Below, piece by piece: positions 33,199 to 41,727 of a stretch of DNA of 64,000 bases. The notes under the pieces were generated by a model. That model saw nothing but the letters and a program-made list of their open reading frames with translations. It ran no database searches and was not told where the DNA came from. Each line of letters begins with the position of its first letter. The stretch's first letter is position 1. Position numbers and translations under genes: made by a program. This DNA is from Thalassobius sp002708925 (lineage in GTDB: Bacteria > Pseudomonadota > Alphaproteobacteria > Rhodobacterales > Rhodobacteraceae), in the NCBI RefSeq assembly GCF_049803795.1, contig NZ_JBNAGJ010000002.1, forward strand, positions 310,001 through 374,000, in the 5' to 3' direction.

Positions 33199-34469
33199 GC
33201 CAGCAAAACTCGGACGTCATCCTGAATCGGATGATGGCGCTGCACCCCAAGGTCATCGACCTGACGCTGGATCGCATGTGGCGGCTGCTGCACGCGCTGG
33301 ATGACCCGCAGGATCGTCTGCCGCCCGTGATCCATATCGCCGGCACCAATGGCAAAGGCTCGACCCAGGCGATGATCCGCGCCGGGCTGGAGGCCGCGGG
33401 CAAAACCGTCCACGCCTATACCTCGCCGCATCTGGCGCGCTTTCACGAACGTATCCGCCTGGCTGGCGATCTGATCTGCGAGAACCATCTGACCGCCGTT
33501 CTGGACGAATGCTATGCCGCGAATGACGGCGAAAACATCACCTATTTCGAGATCACCACCGCCGCCGCCCTGCTGGCCTTTGCCCGCACCCCCGCCGATT
33601 ACACGCTGCTTGAGGTCGGGCTGGGCGGCCGCCTGGACGCCACCAACGTGATCGCCCGCCCCGCGCTGACCATCATCACCCCGGTTTCCATCGACCACGA
33701 ACAGTTCCTGGGCAACACCCTGGCCAAAATCGCCGCTGAAAAAGCCGGAATCATCAAACGCGGCATCCCCTGCGTCGTCGGCCCTCAGCAGGATGAGGCA
33801 ATGGATGTGATCGAAGCCACCGCCGCCCGCCTGAACGCCCCGCTGATCGCCTATGGACAGCACTGGCATGTGTACCGGGAACGCGACCGCCTGATCTATC
33901 AGGACGAAACCGGCCTGCTGGACCTGCCCCTGCCCAACCTGCCCGGCGCGCACCAGATCCAGAACGCAGGGGCCGCCATCGCCGCGCTGCGCCATCTCGG
34001 CACAGATACCACCGCCGCCGAGGCCGCCGTAACCCAGGCCCACTGGCCCGCCCGGATGCAGCGCCTGCAAACCGGCCCGCTGGCAGAAACCGCCCCCCAG
34101 GCCGAAATCTGGCTGGACGGAGGCCACAACGCCGCCGCCGGCCAGGCGCTGGCCGCGCATCTGGCCAGCCTGCCCAAACGCGACACATATCTGATCTGCG
34201 GAATGCTGAACACCAAGGACATCGGCGGCTACCTGGCCCCCATGGCCCCGCATGTCAGCGCGCTCCATGCGGTCTCGATCCCCGGCGAAGCAAACACCCT
34301 GCCCGCCGAAAAAACCGCCGATTTCGCCACCCGAAACGGGATAAACGCGCAGATTGCGGAAAATACCCACAGCGCCCTCCGGAACATCGTCCAGAACACC
34401 CCCCAAGCCCGCATCCTGATTTGCGGCTCGCTCTATCTGGCGGGCGCGATCCTGCGTGAAAACGGCTGA
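33195..34469 (+). CDS. folC: Bifunctional folylpolyglutamate synthase / dihydrofolate synthase
   Basis: A 424-residue Mur-ligase-like enzyme adding glutamate to dihydropteroate and to folates. The ATP loop GTNGKGST is near residues 50-57, followed by TSPHLARFHERIR, VGLGGRLDATN (with the metal-site residues), SIDHEQFLG and LDGGHN. The ATG overlaps the accD stop. Confidence 0.97.
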   Translation: MSQQNSDVILNRMMALHPKVIDLTLDRMWRLLHALDDPQDRLPPVIHIAGTNGKGSTQAMIRAGLEAAGKTVHAYTSPHLARFHERIRLAGDLICENHLTAVLDECYAANDGENITYFEITTAAALLAFARTPADYTLLEVGLGGRLDATNVIARPALTIITPVSIDHEQFLGNTLAKIAAEKAGIIKRGIPCVVGPQQDEAMDVIEATAARLNAPLIAYGQHWHVYRERDRLIYQDETGLLDLPLPNLPGAHQIQNAGAAIAALRHLGTDTTAAEAAVTQAHWPARMQRLQTGPLAETAPQAEIWLDGGHNAAAGQALAAHLASLPKRDTYLICGMLNTKDIGGYLAPMAPHVSALHAVSIPGEANTLPAEKTADFATRNGINAQIAENTHSALRNIVQNTPQARILICGSLYLAGAILRENG

Positions 34470-34487
34470 CGACACGGCAGCTTCCTT

Positions 34488-34544
34488 GATTCGCCTAAAC
34501 CGAATCACTTCGCCGTTGACTGATTCGCACCGATTCGCCTATGG
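34488..34544 (+). promoter_or_regulatory. Promoter with four GANTC (CcrM) sites ahead of candidate sRNA
   Basis: A -35 TTGACT (34516-34521), a 17-bp spacer and a -10-like CTATGG (34539-34544) are present. GANTC sites occur at 34488, 34502, 34522 and 34532; the last two lie inside the spacer. In Caulobacter, GANTC methylation by CcrM and its reader GcrA act at such positions. The GANTC cluster is read directly; the regulation is inferred. Confidence 0.6.
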
Positions 34545-34550
34545 TCATCG

Positions 34551-34667
34551 CAAGGCATTCGTCGGTGGCCCACCCACCGAACCGTTGAGGGCCACACGGC
34601 CGATCCGGAACGACAGGTTTGACAGGCAGGTAAGAAAGAGGGGTCGGTTCAACGACCCCCTTTTTAT
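34551..34667 (+). ncRNA. Candidate small RNA in the folC-zapE gap
   Basis: A transcript of about 117 nt is bounded by a promoter-like element and a strong terminator. Inside are a hairpin TCGGTGG/CCACCGA with a 5-nt loop (34562-34580), a second GGCC-ACAC-GGCC (34590-34601), then a purine-rich single-stranded stretch with two GACAGG repeats before the terminator. No open frame with a ribosome site fits. It does not resemble 6S, SRP or tmRNA. The start is estimated from the promoter spacing. Confidence 0.6.
34640..34667 (+). terminator. Strong intrinsic terminator in folC-zapE gap
   Basis: GGGGTCG/CGACCCC, 7 bp with a 6-nt loop, is followed by CTTTTTATTT. On the other strand the stem is followed by TCTTTCTT, so it may also end zapE. 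It terminates the candidate sRNA or folC read-through. Confidence 0.85.
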
Positions 34668-34747
34668 TTCGCGCAACGCCCCCCCGAGGAGGACGCCGCA
34701 GGCGACCGACGAGACATCAAGCGTGCGCGCCAGCGCACACAATCGGA

Positions 34748-35809
34748 TCACGCCTCGTTCGCCCAATCCTCCGATTGCATTTCGCGTAAACGGCTGGCCG
34801 TCCGCTCAAATTCGAACACGCCTTCGCCCTCGATATACAGGCTCTCGGGTTCGTCCGCTGCGGAACAAATCAGCCGTACCTGCGCCTCATACAGCGCATC
34901 GATCAGCGTCACAAAACGCTTTGCCTCGTTGAAATTCGATCGTCCCAGCCGGGGGATTTCCTCTAACACCAGCACCTTCACGGCTTCGGCAATCGCCAGG
35001 TAATCGCCGGGCCCCAGCATCTTGCCACACAGATCAAAGAAACTGGCCCGCGCCACACCGTTGCGGAAGGCTGGCAGTTCGACATCGCGCCCCTTGACCT
35101 TCAAAACCAAAGGCGCGGCCTCCCCGCCTGACAGGTGCTCCCAGATCTCGCGCAGTTTCTGGCGACTGTCCTCGTTGACCGGAGAAAAATAGACCGGCGC
35201 GCCCTTCAGGCGATCCTGGCGGTAATCGCGCGGGCTGATCATTTCCCACACGACCATCTGCTCTTTGATGATTTCGATGAATGGTAGGAACAGCTGCCGG
35301 TTCAGCCCGTTTTTATACAGATCATCCGGCACCCGGTTCGAGGTCGTCACAACCACCACGCCCTTGGCAAACAGGATCTCGAACAGCCGCCCCACGATCA
35401 TCGCATCGGTAATATCGGTGATCTGCATTTCATCAAAGGCCAGCACCTTGACCTCGGCCGCAACGGCGTTCGCGACAGGGGCCAGAGCATCCTCGAGGCC
35501 CTTTTTGCGCGCATCGTGCATGGCGGCGTGGATTTCCTGCATGAAAGCATGGAAATGGACGCGGCGCACCGGCACTGTCAGATGTTCCACAAACAAATCC
35601 ATGATCATGGATTTGCCGCGCCCCACGCCGCCCCACAGATACAGCCCCTTCGGCGGCGGAGGCGCCTTGCGGAACAGCCCCTTTTTCACCGGCCTGGCCA
35701 GGTCGGCATGGATTCGTTCAAACTCGGGCAGAACCGCCTGCTGCGCCTCATCCGAGTGCAACAGACCCTCGGCCACACGCTGGGCATAGGTGTCTTGGAT
35801 ACGCGTCAT
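34748..35809 (-). CDS. zapE: Cell division ATPase ZapE (AFG1-like)
   Basis: A 353-residue AAA+ ATPase associated with Z-ring constriction in E. coli and related to mitochondrial Afg1. Walker A WGGVGRGKSM is near 69-78, Walker B LAFDEMQITD near 140, and sensor-like TTSNRVPDDLY follows. The start at 35809 (MTRIQDTYAQRV) fits the family; ATG at 35821 is an alternative. Any longer frame would run into the divergent MFS gene. Confidence 0.93.
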   Translation of the reverse strand: MTRIQDTYAQRVAEGLLHSDEAQQAVLPEFERIHADLARPVKKGLFRKAPPPPKGLYLWGGVGRGKSMIMDLFVEHLTVPVRRVHFHAFMQEIHAAMHDARKKGLEDALAPVANAVAAEVKVLAFDEMQITDITDAMIVGRLFEILFAKGVVVVTTSNRVPDDLYKNGLNRQLFLPFIEIIKEQMVVWEMISPRDYRQDRLKGAPVYFSPVNEDSRQKLREIWEHLSGGEAAPLVLKVKGRDVELPAFRNGVARASFFDLCGKMLGPGDYLAIAEAVKVLVLEEIPRLGRSNFNEAKRFVTLIDALYEAQVRLICSAADEPESLYIEGEGVFEFERTASRLREMQSEDWANEA

Positions 35810-35929
35810 ACCGTTTCGCATAGCGAACGCGGCACCGATTGTCACGAAAAGTGATGCTGCACCGCACAAATCCGGAATTGACGCGGTTTCCAATTGTCTT
35901 ACATTCGGCCCTGCGAAACAGGAGCCCCC

Positions 35930-37168
35930 ATGGAAACCCGCACCCCCTTGTTCAATCCCGTCCTTATTGTCGGCTGTCTTATCATCCTGATCGGGTTTTC
36001 CGTGCGGGCCAGCTTTGGGGTGTTTCAGATCCCGATTGCAAGCGAATTCAACTGGCCCCGCGCCGAGTTCTCGCTGGCCATCGCGATTCAGAATCTGGCC
36101 TGGGGAATCGGGCAGCCGCTGTTCGGTGCCATGGCGGAAAAAGTCGGAGATCGCAAAGCCATCCTGCTGGGTGCGCTGGTCTATGCGGCGGGGCTGGTGC
36201 TGTCGTCCTTTGCTGTTACGCCCCAGGCGCATCAGCTGTATGAAATCCTGGTCGGCTTCGGCATTGCGGGCACCGGGTTTGGCGTGATCCTGGCGGTGGT
36301 CGGGCGGGCCTCGTCGGATAAGAACCGCTCGATGTCATTGGCGATTGCCACGGCGGCGGGATCGGCTGGGCAGGTTGTGGGGGCGCCTCTGGCCGAATGG
36401 CTTCTGGGGTTCCTCAGCTGGCAAGAGGTGTTCATGCTGTTCGCTGCGGCACTGATCCTGATGCTGGGCACGCTACCGCTGATGCGCAGCCCCGCCGCGC
36501 CCGCCGGCAAGGCCGAGCTAGAGGAAAGCATGGGGGCCATTCTGGGCAAGGCCTTTCGCGATCCGTCCTATACGTTCATCTTTCTGGGCTTCTTTTCCTG
36601 CGGGTATCAACTGGCTTTTGTCACCGCGCATTTCCCCGCCTTCGTCACCGAGATGTGCGGGCCGATTGCCACGGATGGCCTGCTGGCTTCGATGGGAATC
36701 GGAACGACCTCGGCGCTGGGGGCGGCGGCGATTTCGCTGATCGGGCTGGCCAATATTGCCGGCACGCTGCTGGCCGGATGGCTGGGTGATCGGTTCACCA
36801 AGAAATACCTGCTGGCGGGCATCTATGCCCTGCGCACGATGATCGCGGCGGCCTTTATTCTGGTGCCGATGACGCCCGCGACGGTGCTGCTGTTCTCGGT
36901 CTCGATGGGGGCGCTGTGGCTGGCGACGGTTCCCCTGACCAGCGGGCTGATCGCGCATATCTATGGTCTGCGCTATATGGGGACGCTATATGGTGTGGTG
37001 TTCTTCAGCCATCAGCTGGGCAGTTTCCTGGGCGTGTGGCTGGGCGGACGCATGTATGACATCTATGGAGATTACACCGCTGTGTGGTGGATCGGCGTTG
37101 GCGTGGGCGCGTTCTCGGCTTTGATCAACCTGCCGGTTCGAGAGAAACGCGCGCCTATCGCAGCCTGA
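35930..37168 (+). CDS. MFS transporter
   Basis: A 412-residue protein with 12 predicted helices. GGAG precedes the ATG at 35930. Loop 2-3 carries the MFS-type GAMAEKVGDRKAIL, repeated in the second half as GWLGDRFTKKYLL. SVRASFGVFQIPIASEFNWPRAEFS and HQLGSFLGVWLGGRMYD recall the oxalate/monocarboxylate-type transporters. The substrate cannot be named. It is divergent from zapE, and its 3' end is 4 bp from the converging cyclodeaminase-like gene. Confidence 0.88.
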   Translation: METRTPLFNPVLIVGCLIILIGFSVRASFGVFQIPIASEFNWPRAEFSLAIAIQNLAWGIGQPLFGAMAEKVGDRKAILLGALVYAAGLVLSSFAVTPQAHQLYEILVGFGIAGTGFGVILAVVGRASSDKNRSMSLAIATAAGSAGQVVGAPLAEWLLGFLSWQEVFMLFAAALILMLGTLPLMRSPAAPAGKAELEESMGAILGKAFRDPSYTFIFLGFFSCGYQLAFVTAHFPAFVTEMCGPIATDGLLASMGIGTTSALGAAAISLIGLANIAGTLLAGWLGDRFTKKYLLAGIYALRTMIAAAFILVPMTPATVLLFSVSMGALWLATVPLTSGLIAHIYGLRYMGTLYGVVFFSHQLGSFLGVWLGGRMYDIYGDYTAVWWIGVGVGAFSALINLPVREKRAPIAA

Positions 37169-37172
37169 GCCG

Positions 37173-38087
37173 CTATTGCGCCGCGCGCCATTTATCCAGA
37201 ACAAAGCGGCTGGTCATCAGATCCAGATGCGCGCCGCCGCCGTTCTTGAACAGAGTGATTTCATCGTCGCTTTGGCGCCTGAACGCGGGCAGGTCATAGT
37301 AATCGGCCAACAGATCGCCACGCGTGATCGCGCCGGATTGCAGGGGGATTTCAATCTCGCCGATATGGCCAATAGTGGTGTCCAGACTGTCCACAAAGAC
37401 CGAGGCACGCTGCAAGGCGGTATCGTCGACCTCGCGCATGTCGGGGCGGTAGGCGCCGATCAGGTCGATATGCTGACCCGGTTGCAGCCATTCGCCTTTG
37501 ATTGCGGGCTGGGTCGACATGGTGGCGCTGGTTACGATGTCCGCGCCGCGCACTGCGGTTTCCAGATCCTCGGCTGCGCGCATTCCGGGGAAGTCCGCCG
37601 CCATCTTTTCCGCATTCGCAAGCGTACGGTTCCAGACGGTGAACCGGGCCTGCGGGAAAGCGGCGCCATAAGCCTGCCGTAACGAGCGCCCCACCGTGCC
37701 TGCTCCGACGATCAGGATATTCCGGCTGTCAGGCCGCGCCAGTCTGGTGGCAGCCAGCAGGCTGTCTCCGGCGGTTTTCCATTTGGTGACCAGGTGAAAA
37801 TCCACCAGCGCCTCAAGCGTGCCATCGGTGTCCGAAAACAGCGACACACCGCCATTCACCATCCCCAGCCCCCGCGCCGGATTCCCCGGAAAGATCGAGG
37901 CCGTCTTTACCGCCATCCCCAACCCGTCAATCCAGGCCGAGCGCGTCAGCAGCGTGTCCTGATCGCGATACAGAAACGTGTCGGCGATCTGCGCCTTTGG
38001 CAGGTCGTGCCCTGCCGCCAGAGCCTGCATAAACTCGGGCCAATTGAGATGTTTTTCACCCTCTTCAAAGGAAATAATCGGGATCAT
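37173..38087 (-). CDS. Ornithine cyclodeaminase / mu-crystallin family dehydrogenase
   Basis: A 304-residue NAD(P)-dependent protein. The Rossmann loop ILIVGAGTVGRSL is near 124-136, preceded by LVDFHLVTKWKTAGDSLLAATRLA, the family's Lys and substrate region. QHIDLIGAYRPDMREVDD and VDSLDTTIGHIGEIEIP are typical of this family. It may be an ornithine cyclodeaminase, a ketimine reductase or an alanine dehydrogenase-like enzyme. Its start overlaps the HAD gene stop by 4 bp, at the end of a coupled four-gene operon. Confidence 0.87.
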   Translation of the reverse strand: MIPIISFEEGEKHLNWPEFMQALAAGHDLPKAQIADTFLYRDQDTLLTRSAWIDGLGMAVKTASIFPGNPARGLGMVNGGVSLFSDTDGTLEALVDFHLVTKWKTAGDSLLAATRLARPDSRNILIVGAGTVGRSLRQAYGAAFPQARFTVWNRTLANAEKMAADFPGMRAAEDLETAVRGADIVTSATMSTQPAIKGEWLQPGQHIDLIGAYRPDMREVDDTALQRASVFVDSLDTTIGHIGEIEIPLQSGAITRGDLLADYYDLPAFRRQSDDEITLFKNGGGAHLDLMTSRFVLDKWRAAQ

Positions 38088-38704
38088 GGCTGGGTATCTT
38101 CCCTCTGTATCAGGCCATGGCTAAGCAGGCATTCGGCCCAGCCATGGGGGCTTTCGAACAGGTGTGTTTTCCAGCCGCGCGCTGCGGCGGCTGCGATATT
38201 ATCGGGCTTGTCATCGGTGAACAGCAACCGTTCGGGCGCATATCCGCTGCCCTTCTCCAGCGCTGCGTAAAACGCCGGGTCGGGCTTGATCATCTTCATA
38301 TCCCCCGAGACATACCGCGCGTCGAAACTGTTCAGAAAAGGATAGTGCTGGCAGGCAATCCGGAAGGTCTCAGTCCCGAAATTCGACAGGGCCAGAACCG
38401 GAATATTGCGGGCTCTCAGCACCTTCAGCAAATGCACGGACTCTGGGATTTCGGGGCTGGCCATTTCGATCCAGCGATCCCAGAACATCCGGATTTCGGA
38501 CGCAAATTCAGGGTGTTCCTGCGCGCATTCCTGCATGACCTCTTGCAAGGATTCCCCCGCATCCGAGCGCAGATTATAGCGTTCCAGATCCACCGCTTCG
38601 AACAGGGCTTTGCGCCGATCCGGGCCGATCGCAGAATCGAAAAACCGTACGGGATCGTATTCAATCAGCACCCGGCCGATATCCCACACCACCGCATCAA
38701 TCAT
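38084..38704 (-). CDS. HAD superfamily hydrolase (YihX-like)
   Basis: A 206-residue phosphatase-like protein. Motif I is VVWDIGRVL, with D8 as nucleophile and Gly replacing the usual second Asp, as in the YihX/epoxide-hydrolase N-terminal branch. Motif II is ALSNFGTE, motif III lies in MKMIKPDPAFY and motif IV is FTDDKPDN. An alpha-helical cap sits between motifs I and II. Related enzymes act on sugar phosphates or haloacids. It overlaps both neighbours by 4 bp. Confidence 0.88.
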   Translation of the reverse strand: MIDAVVWDIGRVLIEYDPVRFFDSAIGPDRRKALFEAVDLERYNLRSDAGESLQEVMQECAQEHPEFASEIRMFWDRWIEMASPEIPESVHLLKVLRARNIPVLALSNFGTETFRIACQHYPFLNSFDARYVSGDMKMIKPDPAFYAALEKGSGYAPERLLFTDDKPDNIAAAAARGWKTHLFESPHGWAECLLSHGLIQREDTQP

Positions 38705-39150
38705 GACATTGCCTTTCGCAATACGCGCTCCAGCGCATCCAGAAACCGGGATCTGTCGGATTTCGAGAACCCCTTGCCGCCACCCTGCCGGAACGGATCG
38801 GCGGCGCGCAGGTCATACATTAAATCGCGCATCGCCAGAGCATTGCCGATATTGGCCTGGGTCAGCGGCTCTCCATCGTGTTTCAGAACCAGCGCGCCAG
38901 CCTGAACGCATTTTGCCGCCAGGGGAATATCGCCGGTGATCACCACATCCCCAGCCCCGGCCCGTTCGGCGATCCACATATCCGCGATGTCCGGGCCTTC
39001 GGGCACGATCACCGTTTCAACCAGCGAATTGGCCGAGGGCCGCAGCCCGCCGTTACACACCATTTTCACCGGCACGCGGTGGCGCGTGGCGACGCGTTCG
39101 GCCTCGGATTTTACCGGGCAAGCATCGGCATCGACATAAAGAGTGGTCAC
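38701..39150 (-). CDS. DUF188 (YaiI/YqxD) family protein
   Basis: A 149-residue PIN-like-fold protein. It contains LYVDADACPVKSEAERVATRH at the N-terminus, VIPEGPDIADMWIAERAGAGDVVITGDIPLAAKCVQAGA in the middle and RFLDALERVL at the end. These are the conserved DUF188 blocks, with acidic residues arranged like a PIN nuclease. The function is unproven. It overlaps fghA and the HAD gene by 4 bp each. Confidence 0.92.
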   Translation of the reverse strand: MTTLYVDADACPVKSEAERVATRHRVPVKMVCNGGLRPSANSLVETVIVPEGPDIADMWIAERAGAGDVVITGDIPLAAKCVQAGALVLKHDGEPLTQANIGNALAMRDLMYDLRAADPFRQGGGKGFSKSDRSRFLDALERVLRKAMS

Positions 39151-39977
39151 GAATACAGCGCCTCGGCATGGAACGAAATATGGTCTTCCATGAAGGTCGA
39201 GACAAAGAAATAGCTGTGATCATAGCCTTTTTGCAGACGCAGATCGGCGGGGATGCGGCGTTTCATAACGGCCCGAGCCAGCGCCTCGGGCATCAGCAGA
39301 TCAATGAACTGATCGCTGCTGCCAGTGTCCACCAGCAAGGGAATATCTAGCCCGTTTTCCTGAATCAGCAGGGCGGCGTCATGGGCGTTCCAACTGTCCT
39401 CGTTAGGGCCCAGATAGGCACCCAGTTGTTTACGGCCCCAATCGCCCGCCGTCGGATGGCAGATCGGCGCAAAGGCCGAAACAGAACGGAACCGCCCCGG
39501 CAAAGCCGCAGCCATCGTCAGCGCCCCGTGCCCGCCCATGGAATGGCCGGTGATCGACTGGCGGTCCTCATCCACGTTGAAATTCGCCGTCAGAATGCGG
39601 GGCAATTCCTCGGTCACGTAATCCCACATCTGGAAATGCGGGGCCCAGGGCGCTTGCGTGGCGTTCACGTAAAACCCCGCGCCCTGACCCAGATCATAGT
39701 TCGGATCATCGGCCACGCCCTCGCCGCGGGGCGAGGTATCGGGGAACACCAGCGCGATCCCCTGCTCTGCCGCCCAGGCCTGCGCCCCGGCCTTGACCAT
39801 CGCATTCTCATGCGTGCAGGTCAGGCCCGACAAATACCACAGCACGGGCACGGGGGCGTGATCCGCCTCTTCGGGCAGGAACAGGCCAAAGGTCATATCG
39901 CAATTCGTGCTGTGCGACGCATGACGATAAACGCCCTGCACTCCGCCGAAACATCTGTTTTCCGATAGGGTTTCCAT
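39147..39977 (-). CDS. fghA: S-formylglutathione hydrolase
   Basis: A 276-residue serine esterase that releases formate from S-formylglutathione, the last step of glutathione-dependent formaldehyde oxidation. The nucleophile motif GHSMGGHGAL is near 147-156. The oxyanion region VLWYLSGLTCTHEN and catalytic GSSDQF...YDHSYFF complete the triad. Its pathway partner, the hydroxymethylglutathione dehydrogenase, is 3.5 kb away at 43.5 kb. First gene of the four-gene coupled operon. Confidence 0.96.
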   Translation of the reverse strand: METLSENRCFGGVQGVYRHASHSTNCDMTFGLFLPEEADHAPVPVLWYLSGLTCTHENAMVKAGAQAWAAEQGIALVFPDTSPRGEGVADDPNYDLGQGAGFYVNATQAPWAPHFQMWDYVTEELPRILTANFNVDEDRQSITGHSMGGHGALTMAAALPGRFRSVSAFAPICHPTAGDWGRKQLGAYLGPNEDSWNAHDAALLIQENGLDIPLLVDTGSSDQFIDLLMPEALARAVMKRRIPADLRLQKGYDHSYFFVSTFMEDHISFHAEALYS

Positions 39978-40030
39978 GCGTGCTCCTGTTATATGTCAGA
40001 CCGAGGCCCACCCCGAGCCTTGCGCGAACC

Positions 40031-40738
40031 TTAGGGCGCTTCGTCCGGGCGGTACACCGTCAAAATCTGCTCGGGCGGTTTCTTGATCTTCGCGACGGCC
40101 GGGACGGTGGCGGTTTCGGCCGGGTGCCCCACGGCCAGGATCATCACCGGCTTTTCCGCATCCGGCCGCGCGCACAGACCATTGAGAAACTTCATCGGAT
40201 TCGGCGTATGGGTCAGGCAGCACAGCCCCGCCTGATGCAGCGCCGTGATCAGCATTCCCGTTGCGATGCCCACGCTTTCGGGGACATAGTAATGCTTGTA
40301 GCGGTCGCCTGCGTCGGTGACACCATAGCGCTGCGCGAAGATGACGATCAGCCAGGGCGCGACCGTCAGATGCGGTTTGTCCACGCCAGTGCCGATGGGC
40401 TCTAGTGCTTTCAGCCATTCATCCCCCGCGCCGCCCGCATAGAAGCGCTGCTCTTCTTCCTCGGCGGCCGCGCGGATCTGCGCCTTCATCTGCGGATCGG
40501 CGATGGCGACGAAATGCCAGGGCTGATGATTGGCCCCGCTGGGTGCCGTTCCGGCCGCGCGAACCGCTGTGGCGATCACCTGCTCGGGCACCGGCCGATC
40601 CGAAAAATCACGAACCGAGTGACGCCGCCGCATATGATCGTAAAAAGCCTGAACCGCGTGTAGCATCTCCGGATCGCTCAGGTCGAAACGGTCGGGCAGC
40701 GGCACGGGCTCATAGGCCAGCTTGTCTTTTGAATACAT
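40031..40738 (-). CDS. Nitroreductase family protein
   Basis: A 235-residue FMN oxidoreductase. The phosphate-binding RRRHSVRDFSDRPVP is near 37-51, followed by GTAPSGANHQPWHFV, typical of the nitroreductase branch that includes iodotyrosine deiodinase-like enzymes. PESVGIATGMLITALHQAGL lies at the dimer interface. No signal peptide. The substrate is unknown. It lies 12 bp after the AEC transporter gene, so co-transcription is likely. Confidence 0.9.
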   Translation of the reverse strand: MYSKDKLAYEPVPLPDRFDLSDPEMLHAVQAFYDHMRRRHSVRDFSDRPVPEQVIATAVRAAGTAPSGANHQPWHFVAIADPQMKAQIRAAAEEEEQRFYAGGAGDEWLKALEPIGTGVDKPHLTVAPWLIVIFAQRYGVTDAGDRYKHYYVPESVGIATGMLITALHQAGLCCLTHTPNPMKFLNGLCARPDAEKPVMILAVGHPAETATVPAVAKIKKPPEQILTVYRPDEAP

Positions 40739-40750
40739 GTTGGCCCCTCC

Positions 40751-41683
40751 TTAGTGCGGCACCGTCACCCAGGCGATCACGGCGGAAACCGTCAGCACGC
40801 TGACCGCCGTCGAAATCAGAATCGAGGCCGACACCCGATGCGGCGCAACCCCATAATGCCGCGCCAGAATATAAACATTGCCGGCCACGGGCAACGCGGC
40901 GGCGGCAATCATCACGCTGGCCGCATAGGGCTCTACCGGGAAAACATACCACGCGGCCACGGCCACAGCGGCGGGGTGCAGCACCAGTTTCGCAAAGGAC
41001 AGCCAGCCGGCCACCGCCAGACGCTCGGCCGATTTCGAGGCCAGCGAGGCCCCGATTGCAAACAGCGCGCCGGGCGTGGCCGCATTGCCCAGAATCGTCA
41101 CGAATTCGTTCAACGGCACCGGGATCGGCAGCCTAAGCGCCGACCAGGCCAGCCCCACCGTGATCGAGACAATCATCGGGTTCTTCAACAGCCCCAGCCC
41201 CACCGTTTTCAGGATCGCAGGCGATACCCGCCCATCGCGCGCGCCGGTGATCAGGATCACGATCAGGCTGCCAAAGACGATCAGATCCACCGCCAGCACC
41301 AGCATCACCGGCCCGATGGCCTGCGCCCCCATCAGCAGCACCAGCATCGGCACCCCCAGAAAGCCCACGTTGCCGACAACCGCGCATTGCGCCTCGACGG
41401 CGGCCTCCTCGATCCCGCGTTTGCGGATCAGCGCGATCAGCGTCGCCAGCACGTAAACCGCCCCGGTCCCCGCCACATAGGCCAGCACAAAGGGCAGGTC
41501 GAAAACCTCGGACAGGGACAGGTTCGCCGAGAACCGGAACAGCATCGCCGACAGCGCAAAGTAGAAGACGAATTTCGTCAGCCAGGCCGTGGCCTCGTCT
41601 GGGAAAAACCGCGTTTTGCCAGCGCCATAGCCCAATCCGATCAGCGCAAAGAACGGCAGCGTTTTCAGAAAAATCTCAACCAT
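40751..41683 (-). CDS. AEC family transporter
   Basis: A 310-residue membrane protein of about ten helices. FFALIGLGYGAGKTRFFPDEA at the start and GNVGFLGVPMLVLLMG in the middle are auxin-efflux-carrier-type blocks. The C-terminal half has TPGALFAIGASLA and AAALPVAGNVYILARHYG. Bacterial members export or import malonate and other small acids. It is probably in an operon with the nitroreductase. Confidence 0.9.
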   Translation of the reverse strand: MVEIFLKTLPFFALIGLGYGAGKTRFFPDEATAWLTKFVFYFALSAMLFRFSANLSLSEVFDLPFVLAYVAGTGAVYVLATLIALIRKRGIEEAAVEAQCAVVGNVGFLGVPMLVLLMGAQAIGPVMLVLAVDLIVFGSLIVILITGARDGRVSPAILKTVGLGLLKNPMIVSITVGLAWSALRLPIPVPLNEFVTILGNAATPGALFAIGASLASKSAERLAVAGWLSFAKLVLHPAAVAVAAWYVFPVEPYAASVMIAAAALPVAGNVYILARHYGVAPHRVSASILISTAVSVLTVSAVIAWVTVPH

Positions 41684-41727
41684 GCAACCTGCGTAACAGG
41701 ATGCTGCGCCCGGTCAATGGTTTTGCC

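Noticed and set aside
34551..34667. 6S, SRP or tmRNA identity for the folC-zapE RNA
   Set aside because: It lacks the long bulged duplex of 6S, the GGUCAGGUCCGGAAGG-like SRP loop and any tmRNA tag frame.
34748..36232. A longer zapE with about 140 more N-terminal residues
   Set aside because: The extension lies wholly under the divergent MFS gene and its leader; ZapE proteins start near MTRIQDTYAQRV.
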